A stretch of 64,000 nt of DNA from Verrucomicrobiota bacterium (GTDB lineage Bacteria > Verrucomicrobiota > Verrucomicrobiia > Palsa-1439): positions 90,751-154,750 of the forward strand of contig PLZV01000020.1 of the NCBI GenBank assembly GCA_003152315.1, written 5' to 3'. Position numbers and translations under genes: made by a program. Below the pieces are notes generated by a model. It did no database searches, had not been told where the DNA came from, and saw nothing but the letters and a program-made list of their open reading frames with translations. The stretch's first letter is position 1; every line of letters starts with the position of its first letter. Below are positions 21,606 to 29,933 of this stretch, piece by piece.

Positions 21606-24600
21606 TTACGGCGATGCGATCCGATAGAAGCGATTCGGCGGCGGGGGATTATTCGTAAACGTTTCCGTAAAGATCACCGGATCCGCCCCAAAGGTGCCGT
21701 TGGTCAGAACACTCCACTGGTTCACCGGCAAGGTCAGGTCGCTCGTCGCGAGCACTCGGTAGTTTTGTCCGGCCTGCCCGCTGAAAGTCACCTGCGCCGT
21801 TCCCGGTTCCATGGTAGTCCCCACCACCGTCGGTGTCACCAACGGGAAGATGTTCGCAGTCAAACCCGCGGGTGGAGTCAACGTGTAATTGTCGGCGGCA
21901 GTCCCGACCAGGCTTAAGTTGCTAACGGTCACCGAGATGGCCGAGCCAGGATCCGGAGAGGCAAAGGTCGCGATATATCCGCTGGTGGACAAATTGACGT
22001 TGGTCGCATCCGCGCTCAATATCCCAGTCAGCATTACGTTGGTAGCGGTAATCGTTGCGGCGGTTGTGCCGTCATACACTTTGTTGTTCGCCGCAACCCC
22101 GGAAAGAATCGACGCTGCCAACGGATAAATCGTGCCGTTCGTGCTGGAGACAAAGGTGTAGTTATAATTGTTGCCGCTGTTGCCGTCGCTCACGATACCG
22201 GACGGTATGAGCGTCTTGCCGTTGCCCGCACTCGGGTCGGAGTAACTCTGTGTGAAGCTGCCCGTATCCCCAAATTGAATGCTGCCGGAGGTAATGGCGG
22301 GCTGCGTGGCGCTGGCGGTCGTCCCATCATAATTCTTGCTGTCAGCCGCTGCTGTCACGGTGATGTTGGTTGGGTTGATGGTGCCGATCGCGGCGGAAGC
22401 CGAGGTGCTCGACAAGACATAATTTGTGGATGACGCGCCCAAAATGGCCAGGCCCGTAACCGTCACCGTCTTGCCAGCGCCCTGATTCCGATTATCATAG
22501 GCTCCTTTGGCTGGTTCGTTTAACGTCACCATATCGCCACTCACGACGCCCGTCAGTGTATAGTTGCTGGCGGTCAGCGTGGCGAAGCTCGTTCCGTTGT
22601 AGGTCTTGGTGACCGTGCCTGTTAATCCCGCAGTCAACGTCGCCTGGGTCACCACTTGCGAGAGAGCTGGCGAGTTGCTGCTGGCGCCGTAGAAAGAGTC
22701 TCCTCCATACACGGCGGTGATGGACCAGGTGCCGGCGGCAAGTTGAGTAGAGGAGGTGATCAGGCTGGCGTTGCCATTGGCCTTGAAAGAGCCTGTGCCC
22801 AGTCGCGTTGACCCATTGTAGAACGTAACCGTCTCTCCCGTGATGCCGCTTAGGGGTACGCCGTTGGTCTCGACCGTGGCGGTGAATGTGACCGGGTTGC
22901 CATACGTTGACGGGTTGGTGCCGGACGCCAATGCAAGGGTCGTCGCGTTCGTGCCCGTCACCATCGGGATGGTGTACACCGCCATCGTATAGGGGGGAAT
23001 GGCGACACTGAACGAATTGCCCACACCGAAAACCGTGTTTGAGGATGGAGCGCTCGTCGGCACCTCTTGGGTGGTGCTGAAATTAGCCTGGCCGAAGATA
23101 TACTGGGTACCGGTGGTTGCCAGCGGCGCATTTGCGATCACCACATTGACCGTCTGGATTGACGAGATGCTCTCGTTGAGCAGGAGCACGCCTACGTTGC
23201 CGTTCTGCTGCCGCGTTGCCTGCACCCGAAGAGTGCTCGTGTCCGAGGTTGAGCTGACGACCACGTCGCCGGGTAGCGCCATTTGATGCAGCGTCTTGAT
23301 CCCATAAAACGTTTCTCCGCGGGTGAGAGCAGAGGAGCCGCCCAGGAACGCCGTCGCGCCCATCTCAAGGAAGCAGATGTTTGTGACACCATAGCTCATC
23401 CAAGTGGAATAGGAGTCCACGTCGAAAAGCATCGTGACGGGGCCAATGATCGGCTGCCCGTTTGCATTTGTGACCAGACTGCCGGTATATCCGAACTCGG
23501 TGATGAATATCGAAACGTTGGCGGGGTCGTTGGGCCGATACTGGTTGATCCAGTCCTTCAGACCAGAGCTGGTGCCGGTGTGCGGACTGACGCCATTGAT
23601 CATCGAGGGGATGTTCGCCGCGGGTAGAGGCAACAGGCCGCTGCCGTTGTCGTTGTTGCCATTGTAAGGGTACCAGTGGGCAATGATGAAATCGATGTTG
23701 CTGGCGCACTGGGACAATACTTGCGGTGTCCAGTGCTGACCACTGAAAACGTCCCAACTGTAATCTCCCAAGGGCGTGCTGACCACAGCGCCGATCTTGA
23801 TCGTGGGATCAACGGCTTTCATCGCCAGCGAAAATTGTTTGACCTGCTGCCCATACGTAGCGGGCGAAAGCGCGGAGTTGCCGGCGCGGGTGTGAGACGT
23901 GTAGGGATAGGGTACCGCGTAATTTACGGAGTATCCATTGCCACCGCCGTAGTAACCCGAGCCGAACGTTTCATTGCCAATCTCCCAATACTTGACGCCG
24001 ACCGGCGTGGGATGATTGATGGCGAGGAAATTGAACGTAGAATCGTAAACCCCATTGGAGGTCGCCCAGGACTGGTATTGGGCCTGGGTCGAGGACCGCA
24101 GTTTTGCCCAGAACCCCACCGTTTTCCAGTTGTTACTCTGGGAGTCGGTGCCCAAGGCGATGTCATTCGTCGTGCCGTAAAGTGCTGCGTTGCCATTGGC
24201 GTAGGCGACCCACGCGGCGGCTTCCGGTGGTTCGGCATTGGTGGAAGGAACCACCAGTTGCGTGTGACCGGCATTCCAAAGCTGGCCGGAGCCGAAATTG
24301 ATCGTGATGACCGCCTGAGATTGGGCGTTGCTGAGAAGCCCGACGAAACTTCCAAAGTCAGTGTTTGGTCCCTGATAGCCATAGTTTCCGGCTTGACCCC
24401 ACCAGGGGGTCAGCTTGTTCACGGACCAGTGGAACACATCGGCATATCCTCCGCCCGGATAACGCAGCGTATTGACGCCAGATTCAATCAGCCGGCCGGG
24501 CAAAGCGGCATTGCCATCCTGATTGTCATACACCGACGTGTGCATCCCGTAAGCTGTAGTGGCTATCGGGAAAAGGTTGGAGGTTACATTTACGGTAACG

Positions 24601-24737
24601 TTCGCGGAAAACGCGGGCAACGGACTGGACAGAAGAACGAAAAGACCACCCACCCGGAAAAGCATGCCGACTGCGGTTTGAACAACCAAAGAGTCGCCCC
24701 CAACGCGGTTTGCCGCGTTCCCAAGCGCGGCTCTCAT
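21606..24737 (-). CDS. modular GH-A clan glycosidase (GH39/GH51-like) with Ig and YDG repeats
   Basis: A 1043-aa exported protein. An N-terminal catalytic barrel has YWEIGNETFGSG (acid/base E256) and FITEFGYTGS (nucleophile E414), the spacing typical of clan GH-A arabinofuranosidase-like enzymes; the early GVNTLRYPGGGYAD block also fits. A beta-sandwich follows, then a bacterial Ig-like domain (about 605-690, STYGNPVTFTATVE) and three YDG-type repeats (TKTYNGTSFATL, KNYDGTTASAT, KVYDGTTAATI). The C-terminus ends FYRIASP. The start at 24737 overlaps the upstream stop as ATGA; an internal ATG at 24665 would give a shorter n-region before the same signal peptide (ending PAFSA). It converges on GH44 with a 32-base gap. 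Exact family and substrate are uncertain; arabinose or xylose side chains are plausible. Confidence 0.78.
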   Translation of the reverse strand: MRAALGNAANRVGGDSLVVQTAVGMLFRVGGLFVLLSSPLPAFSANVTVNVTSNLFPIATTAYGMHTSVYDNQDGNAALPGRLIESGVNTLRYPGGGYADVFHWSVNKLTPWWGQAGNYGYQGPNTDFGSFVGLLSNAQSQAVITINFGSGQLWNAGHTQLVVPSTNAEPPEAAAWVAYANGNAALYGTTNDIALGTDSQSNNWKTVGFWAKLRSSTQAQYQSWATSNGVYDSTFNFLAINHPTPVGVKYWEIGNETFGSGYYGGGNGYSVNYAVPYPYTSHTRAGNSALSPATYGQQVKQFSLAMKAVDPTIKIGAVVSTPLGDYSWDVFSGQHWTPQVLSQCASNIDFIIAHWYPYNGNNDNGSGLLPLPAANIPSMINGVSPHTGTSSGLKDWINQYRPNDPANVSIFITEFGYTGSLVTNANGQPIIGPVTMLFDVDSYSTWMSYGVTNICFLEMGATAFLGGSSALTRGETFYGIKTLHQMALPGDVVVSSTSDTSTLRVQATRQQNGNVGVLLLNESISSIQTVNVVIANAPLATTGTQYIFGQANFSTTQEVPTSAPSSNTVFGVGNSFSVAIPPYTMAVYTIPMVTGTNATTLALASGTNPSTYGNPVTFTATVETNGVPLSGITGETVTFYNGSTRLGTGSFKANGNASLITSSTQLAAGTWSITAVYGGDSFYGASSNSPALSQVVTQATLTAGLTGTVTKTYNGTSFATLTASNYTLTGVVSGDMVTLNEPAKGAYDNRNQGAGKTVTVTGLAILGASSTNYVLSSTSASAAIGTINPTNITVTAAADSKNYDGTTASATQPAITSGSIQFGDTGSFTQSYSDPSAGNGKTLIPSGIVSDGNSGNNYNYTFVSSTNGTIYPLAASILSGVAANNKVYDGTTAATITATNVMLTGILSADATNVNLSTSGYIATFASPDPGSAISVTVSNLSLVGTAADNYTLTPPAGLTANIFPLVTPTVVGTTMEPGTAQVTFSGQAGQNYRVLATSDLTLPVNQWSVLTNGTFGADPVIFTETFTNNPPPPNRFYRIASP

Positions 24738-25381
24738 GTTCCGCCTAGCTCTGACGCAGTCGCCGGGGTGATAAACGAATAATACTTGTCATACCATTCC
24801 TGTGGGGTCTTCGGTGCGTTGCTGGGTGGTGGCTTGGTAGAAGGCAGAACCGCCCCATCCAGAACTCCTTGCTCAAGAAGAGGTTGCGCAGTATCGGCAT
24901 TGGCGAAACGGACGACGAACAGCTTCGGGCGCGTTGAGGGCAATTCCCGTACGTTCTGCGCGCTCAACTGGGGCGCCCCGATGAATGACACCAGCGCGGC
25001 CACTTGCCGGTACTGCCCCAATACCGAGCGATAGTTTTCGAATGTCCACGCAGTCCCGCTTCCCACGCGGACTGGGGGGACGCTGCCTTTATCAACCACG
25101 TGCAAGCCCGCCTTCTGAAGCGCCTGACACATGGCGAGGACATCCGGCGGGCCGCCAGGGTGATTTGCGTCATCACTGGGCGGACCCCACATCAACACGA
25201 CAACGTCCCCATGCCCCCCGAGCAGTTTCGAGATTCTCTCCGCGGTGACCTGAGTGAAGGCTTGAGAAAGATTCTGGGTGGCTCCGTCAACGAACTTCGA
25301 TCCGGTAAAGAACTTGTACAGCATCACCCCCGAAATGGCCATCGCCAGAAGCGCCCCGATCATGAGAGCTCGTTGATTCAT
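24734..25381 (-). CDS. membrane-anchored MWGPP-family protein, copy 1 (function unknown)
   Basis: A 215-aa protein I do not recognise. It has one N-terminal membrane segment (ALMIGALLAMAISGVMLYKFF) and then an alpha/beta domain with VVVLMWGPPSDD, GGPPDVLAMCQAL, LVSFIGAPQLSA and PKLFVVRFANADTAQPLL, ending TPQEWYDKYYSFITPATASELGG. The alternation of short hydrophobic strands and helices suggests a Rossmann-like fold, perhaps a ligand-binding or regulatory domain outside the membrane. A same-length paralogue lies at 35702-36349 and a decayed third copy at 35258-35365. The ATG at 25381 matches the paralogue's start; an upstream ATG at 25411 is possible. Its stop overlaps the start of the GH-A glycosidase gene (ATGA), so the two are translationally coupled. 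Confidence 0.75.
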   Translation of the reverse strand: MNQRALMIGALLAMAISGVMLYKFFTGSKFVDGATQNLSQAFTQVTAERISKLLGGHGDVVVLMWGPPSDDANHPGGPPDVLAMCQALQKAGLHVVDKGSVPPVRVGSGTAWTFENYRSVLGQYRQVAALVSFIGAPQLSAQNVRELPSTRPKLFVVRFANADTAQPLLEQGVLDGAVLPSTKPPPSNAPKTPQEWYDKYYSFITPATASELGGT

Positions 25382-25725
25382 CGAACCTATCCCCCGCTCA
25401 AATTGCCGCACACATTCATTGAAGAAGGGGCTGTTTCACACGACTGCGCCTATCTGGCTACCTCCACGCACCTGCAGCCAGAGTTAATCCTATTTCCGTA
25501 GCTGCTAGCTGCATCGTGATGTTCGGCGAACATACTATGACCCGTCTGTGCTCCATGGAAACGTTTACATGAAAAGCGCGAAAAAAGCAATCTAAAATAA
25601 ACATGGCTCGGCAGCGCAAGATCACTGATTCGTGAACACAAGTGATTCTTGTTGTAGGACTTGCCTACGTCCATGCGATTCAAGGTGTTCCGGTTCAGGA
25701 GGGTATTCATGGTTTCAGTGGCTGG
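25382..25725. other. intergenic upstream of the MWGPP/GH-A operon
   Basis: About 340 bases without a gene between the 637-aa protein (which ends at 25726) and the MWGPP copy 1 gene. The first 50 bases upstream of the ATG resemble the sequence upstream of copy 2 (36350-36400) and of the remnant copy near 35420-35450. A LacI-type palindrome lies at 25555-25570 and an A-rich tract at 25580-25600. Confidence 0.5.
25555..25570. promoter_or_regulatory. LacI-type operator candidate
   Basis: ATGGAAACGTTTACAT is a 16-bp palindrome with a central CG and one mismatched pair, the form of LacI/GalR-family operators. It lies about 175 bases upstream of the MWGPP copy 1 ATG. Its right half-site GTTTACAT is identical to that of the palindrome at 42155-42170, near the only LacI-family regulator in the window. 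Confidence 0.6.
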
Positions 25726-27639
25726 TCATTGTTCAGCGGCAAACACGCTGTAACTGTGCGGCGGCACATGGACTTTGAACGCGTTGCGCTGTTCTACGGC
25801 CCGTTGCCGCCCGCGTCCGTCGTCCGCCTGTGGTTCGGCATTGAGCACTTCGCCCGTGAGCAGGTTGCGCAGTTTGTCAAACCCGCCGAGGACGGAAACT
25901 TTCACGTCGGTTTCCGAATGCAAGTACGATTCGACGATGAACGTATTGTTGTCATACGCGAACAGCGCGACCTGATTCGGTCCGTCGAGCCGAACGGGAA
26001 AACCGTTCATCACGTAGTCCTTCACGGCGCTCGTGACTGACGGCGGCATTCGGTAGAGATCGTTGAAACTGTCGGGGATCGTCCAGACATAGAGCACGCC
26101 CTTGGAGTAACGATCCATGAACAGGAGTGGATAACCTTTGCCGTTGGCCAGCGCGCGCACGAGCGCCCAGGCGTCGTTCGTCAGAAAGTCCACCACCGGA
26201 AACAAGGCATCGCCGGTCAGGCCGTCTCCGATAACCGTGCTGCTGCCCGCGCCGAAGCTGCTCAAGTATTCGTGCGTGAGAAACTTGCGCTCCGTGCAAC
26301 GCGCCTCCACGATGTCCTCGATGCCCCTGCCCTGCAACGCGCGCAGCAAACCGGACGTGATGACGACCGATTTGCCGGCGGCCAAATGAGCTTTGATTTT
26401 GACGACGATGCCGGGATCGAAAGCCGCTGATTCGGTGAGTAGGACCAGATTGGCATTCGTCGGAAATGCCGGATGCAGGTCAATGGGAATGCCGATCATC
26501 CCGAGATAATTGTGGAGAAAATCCTCGCCGGTGGATTGATACGGTTTGTAACTCGCAATGCCGATGGGGTTGCCGAGCTTGCCGAGAAAAGTATCCACTT
26601 GTTCGAGTGAATAACCGGCGACCCGCGCCATTGTTGGCTCTGGTTCGTCCGCCGGGCCGGATTTGAACGACTTCATCATCCGGTCGTAATTGAAACTTGT
26701 GTTGAGGCTCTCCCAGTTCGAACGGTTGCCGACGGTGATGGGACGCAACATCGCCGACCACTCGAACAACGTGATTTCTGGCGCTTTCGCAAATAGGGTG
26801 TTCCACAACTGCTCGGCATAGCGGTCCAGATAGCGGATGCTGAAAGTGTCCACCCAGCCGCCGCCGTTGCGGCCCGGCGCGATGTTCTCGAAATAACGGA
26901 AAACCTGGTAGCTCTCGTACTGCTGGAGGTTCTGGTCAGTGATTTCGGGATCGCGCGTTTCCGTGCCGGTGTAAATGCCGTCGAACAGCTTCGGCTCTTT
27001 GTCGAGGTCGTAGCCCAACCCCTGAAAATGCTCATACCAGTTCGGGAACTTGATGACGCACTTGACCCTGGGATTCACCGCGCGGGCGGGTTTGAGGAGG
27101 AGGTTCTCGGCGGCCTCGCGCATCAAGCCGAGCCGGAACTGTGTCCAACTCCGGTTTCCCTTGGCCGCGATGTCCGAGTCGTACTTCGTGGTGACGAAAA
27201 AGAAATCGTCCTGGATGATTTCATCGAAATGTCGCGCCGCCAGTTCCACGGCGTTCTTGATGAACTGGCGATTTGCCGGGTCGGTGTAGCAAAACGAATG
27301 GAACTGGCCGCTGCCACCGTCAGACAACGCCATGCCGCCGGCCACCCGCACACCCTTGTCGAGAAAGAATTTCTTGACCTGCTCTAGCAGGTCGTCGCCG
27401 GCCAGATTGCGGTCGCGTTGAACTTCGATATAAACCTTGTCCACTTTCACCTGGCTGGAAATGCGCACCCATTCGTTGCTGAGCTTCCCGGAATCCCCAA
27501 AGCTCCTGACGATGTTGACCGGGATGTAAACGGCAACATCGAAGTTCGTATATTGGCCAGCCGCAGCGCAGGCGCTTGAGAGCGCGAATACGCAAATTGC
27601 TTTCCAGAAAAGCGGCTTGAAAGACGAGGTGCTTGTCAT
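25726..27639 (-). CDS. exported protein of unknown function, possible novel glycosidase
   Basis: A 637-aa protein with a signal peptide ending near SSACAAAG. The first 380 or so residues look like a TIM-barrel: alternating strands with acidic ends, for example ELAARHFDEIIQDDFFFVTT, KCVIKFPNWYEHFQ and FDGIYTGTETRDPE, followed by EITLFEWSAMLRP. The next region (about 390-560) resembles a class I glutamine-amidotransferase-like or beta-galactosidase trimerisation-like domain (NLVLLTESAAFDPGIVVKIK, GKSVVITSGLL, YPLLFMDRYSKGVLYVWTIP). A C-terminal beta domain ends HVPPHSYSVFAAEQ. The arrangement is like GH42-type enzymes but I cannot place it in a known family. Its ATG overlaps the GH74 stop (ATGA), so it is the last gene of the GH31-GH2-GH74 operon and probably acts on xyloglucan fragments. 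Confidence 0.65.
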   Translation of the reverse strand: MTSTSSFKPLFWKAICVFALSSACAAAGQYTNFDVAVYIPVNIVRSFGDSGKLSNEWVRISSQVKVDKVYIEVQRDRNLAGDDLLEQVKKFFLDKGVRVAGGMALSDGGSGQFHSFCYTDPANRQFIKNAVELAARHFDEIIQDDFFFVTTKYDSDIAAKGNRSWTQFRLGLMREAAENLLLKPARAVNPRVKCVIKFPNWYEHFQGLGYDLDKEPKLFDGIYTGTETRDPEITDQNLQQYESYQVFRYFENIAPGRNGGGWVDTFSIRYLDRYAEQLWNTLFAKAPEITLFEWSAMLRPITVGNRSNWESLNTSFNYDRMMKSFKSGPADEPEPTMARVAGYSLEQVDTFLGKLGNPIGIASYKPYQSTGEDFLHNYLGMIGIPIDLHPAFPTNANLVLLTESAAFDPGIVVKIKAHLAAGKSVVITSGLLRALQGRGIEDIVEARCTERKFLTHEYLSSFGAGSSTVIGDGLTGDALFPVVDFLTNDAWALVRALANGKGYPLLFMDRYSKGVLYVWTIPDSFNDLYRMPPSVTSAVKDYVMNGFPVRLDGPNQVALFAYDNNTFIVESYLHSETDVKVSVLGGFDKLRNLLTGEVLNAEPQADDGRGRQRAVEQRNAFKVHVPPHSYSVFAAEQ

Positions 27640-29933
27640 CTTTGCCCCATTGGTTTGGATGCAGAAGTGGAGACGGGATCGCCGTAAATGATGCCGCGGC
27701 CGCCAGTGGCGAAATAGACGCGACCGTAAATGCGCGGGTCGCCGGTAACGTGGCTGACCCAGCCGTATTGGTGCTGGTCGTCATTGATGCGCAGCCACGT
27801 TGCTCCGTTGTCGTCGGAACGGAAGAGTGCCTGAACCTTGCCGACCTTGCCCGCGAGATACAACGCGGGCCAATCCCGGCCCGGCGCAGCCTTCCCAAAC
27901 CCGAGCGAATAGGCTTCGTTGACCGCACTCAACTTCGTGAACGCGCTGCCCCCGTTTGTTGAGTGATAGAGACCGCCAGAGCGGAACGCGAGCCAAAGGT
28001 CGCCCTCGCAACCGGGCGTCGCATACAACACGCCGTCCGCGCCGCCGCTGCCGCCGAAACCGCCGGTGAAATCCGCTGCCTTTGGCAGTTCCGCTGCTCC
28101 CGCAACGAACGAGACGGCTCCGTTGGTGCTGGCGTAGAGCCGGCCGGTGTCTGAGTCAAAAGCATAGAATCGGGCGCGGTTGACGGAGTCGGCGACGACA
28201 GCCGGACGCGGGCCAAGTCCCAAACAGGCGACCCAGTTCGTCCCTTGGTCGGTGGAAAAGTGTGGAGTGCTGTGCCGCGGAGTCCAGACGATGGTTTTAC
28301 CGTCGGCAGACAAGGCGATGCTGCCGGCCCCGCTGCTCTCGGGAGGTTCGGCGCCCAGCGCCTGCCAGCTCGTGCCGCCATCCAGCGAGATGGCCGCGCG
28401 GACGTGCTCGTTTCCGCCGTTGCCAGTACGGACAATGATTTGCGGAGTTCTCCCGGCGAAGGCGATGCTTTCGCTGTTGGGAAAGCGCGGCCCGGTGAAC
28501 GTGCCCTGCTCGGGCGAGCGCGTGAGGTCATTGTGACGGAAGCCGTCCAGGTCCCCGAGCGCGCTCAGCAGGTGCGCGCCTTCGGGCGGACTAATCAATC
28601 CCAGTGGCACCGTTTCCTCAAGACCGTGATTGAAGAATTCCCAATGCGTGGGTCGCCCGGCGTCGGCGGCGGTTATGTTGCTGCAACTCCAGACACCGTA
28701 GCCGGTTGTGAACAGCACCTGATCCGGGTTGAACGGATTGATTTTGATGTCACCCATCCAGTGCGGCGTTCGCGTCTTCGTGTAGGGTGCGCTGGAATGA
28801 TCCCACTCCGTGCTTTCCTGCCAGAGTTGAGTCCAGTTCGCACCACCGTTGGTGCTGCGGAAAATCAGGTCGTGCGGTCCCCAGTGGTAGAACGTCGTGG
28901 CCATGACCGTGGAAGGGTGCTGCGCGTCCACGGTGATGCAACCGTAACCGAAACGCTGATCGGTGCCCGCCGGTTTGAGCGGCGTGATGTCGGTCCAGAT
29001 GTTTTTCTTCGGATCGAATTTCCAAACGGCGCCGTCGGTCATGATGTTTGGGCCGGGCTCTCTGCCGTAGCTGGCGTAAATCATGCCGTCGGACGCCCGC
29101 ACGAGGTGGTTGGGACGCAAACCCACCGGCTGACCCTCGACGGCCTGCCACGTGTTGCCGCCGTCGAGACTGCGGAAGGAATTTGTCGAAAACGTGGATG
29201 CGGCGGCATAAATCACGGGCGTCGGCTGGCCCGGTGTCCCGCTGGCCGGATCAAACAGAACGCAGACGATGCCCACCGGCTGCTGGCTGAAGTTGAACCG
29301 GCGGCGCGGACTTGCGGCGGCGTTGGTCGTCGCGGGTGGGGGACTGTTCGTCGGAAAGTTGGGAAAGCCTTCCGCTTTTTTCCACGTCGCGCCACGGTCG
29401 TCACTGCGCCACAGACCATCGCGCCGTGAACCGAAGAAGAGGATCTTGCCGTCGTTCGGGTCCACTGCCAGTCGTTCGCCGTTGAACCGGCCCGCCTCGT
29501 TGCCGCCCATCTTGAACGGCACGTCCGTTCGCGAGAAGGTTTTCCCGCGGTCGGATGAACGCAGGATGGCTGCGGGGCCACTGCTGTAGGTGCCGGCCGT
29601 CAGGTACACCCGGTCGACATCGGACGGATCGACGGCAAGGCTCTCGATGCCCGTGAGGTTGACGTCTGCCATGCCAATCCAGTCGGTGATGGGTATCCAT
29701 TTCGCTGCCACGGAGTCCCAGCGATACGCGCCGCCGACATCGGTACGCGCGTACATCAAGCCCTTTTCGCGCGGGTGCATGATGATGCCGGTGACGAAGC
29801 CGCCGCCACCGATGACCACGTTCCGCCAGACGTAAGGCTCCGAACGGGGTGGGGCGGACGATTCCGCTCCGCGAGCACCAGCCAATCCGAGCGCCACAGC
29901 AGCAAGGCAAAGGAAGGAAAGTTGCGCCTTCAT
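27636..29933 (-). CDS. GH74 endo-xyloglucanase
   Basis: Secreted 765-aa enzyme of the two-propeller GH74 family, which attacks the xyloglucan backbone. The signal peptide ends near ARGAE. The N-terminal propeller begins with the diagnostic VVIGGGGFVTGIIMHP and YARTDVGGAYRWD; D65 in that motif and D395 in HWMGDIKINPF match the two catalytic aspartates known from the family. BNR-type Asp-box repeats are seen throughout (SSDRGKTFSRTD, RSDDRGATWKKAE, RSDDNGATWLRI). Length fits an enzyme without extra binding modules. It is translationally coupled by ATGA overlaps to GH2 upstream and to the unknown 637-aa gene downstream. Confidence 0.95.
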   Translation of the reverse strand: MKAQLSFLCLAAVALGLAGARGAESSAPPRSEPYVWRNVVIGGGGFVTGIIMHPREKGLMYARTDVGGAYRWDSVAAKWIPITDWIGMADVNLTGIESLAVDPSDVDRVYLTAGTYSSGPAAILRSSDRGKTFSRTDVPFKMGGNEAGRFNGERLAVDPNDGKILFFGSRRDGLWRSDDRGATWKKAEGFPNFPTNSPPPATTNAAASPRRRFNFSQQPVGIVCVLFDPASGTPGQPTPVIYAAASTFSTNSFRSLDGGNTWQAVEGQPVGLRPNHLVRASDGMIYASYGREPGPNIMTDGAVWKFDPKKNIWTDITPLKPAGTDQRFGYGCITVDAQHPSTVMATTFYHWGPHDLIFRSTNGGANWTQLWQESTEWDHSSAPYTKTRTPHWMGDIKINPFNPDQVLFTTGYGVWSCSNITAADAGRPTHWEFFNHGLEETVPLGLISPPEGAHLLSALGDLDGFRHNDLTRSPEQGTFTGPRFPNSESIAFAGRTPQIIVRTGNGGNEHVRAAISLDGGTSWQALGAEPPESSGAGSIALSADGKTIVWTPRHSTPHFSTDQGTNWVACLGLGPRPAVVADSVNRARFYAFDSDTGRLYASTNGAVSFVAGAAELPKAADFTGGFGGSGGADGVLYATPGCEGDLWLAFRSGGLYHSTNGGSAFTKLSAVNEAYSLGFGKAAPGRDWPALYLAGKVGKVQALFRSDDNGATWLRINDDQHQYGWVSHVTGDPRIYGRVYFATGGRGIIYGDPVSTSASKPMGQR

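Noticed and set aside
21652..21667. Palindrome-like GTAAACGTTTCC resembling the LacI-type operator
   Set aside because: It lies inside the coding end of the GH-A gene, has a poorer outer match, and no promoter is near; probably chance.
24734..25381. MWGPP protein as an ABC substrate-binding protein
   Set aside because: At 215 aa with a retained membrane anchor it is too short for a two-lobe binding protein and lacks recognisable family motifs.
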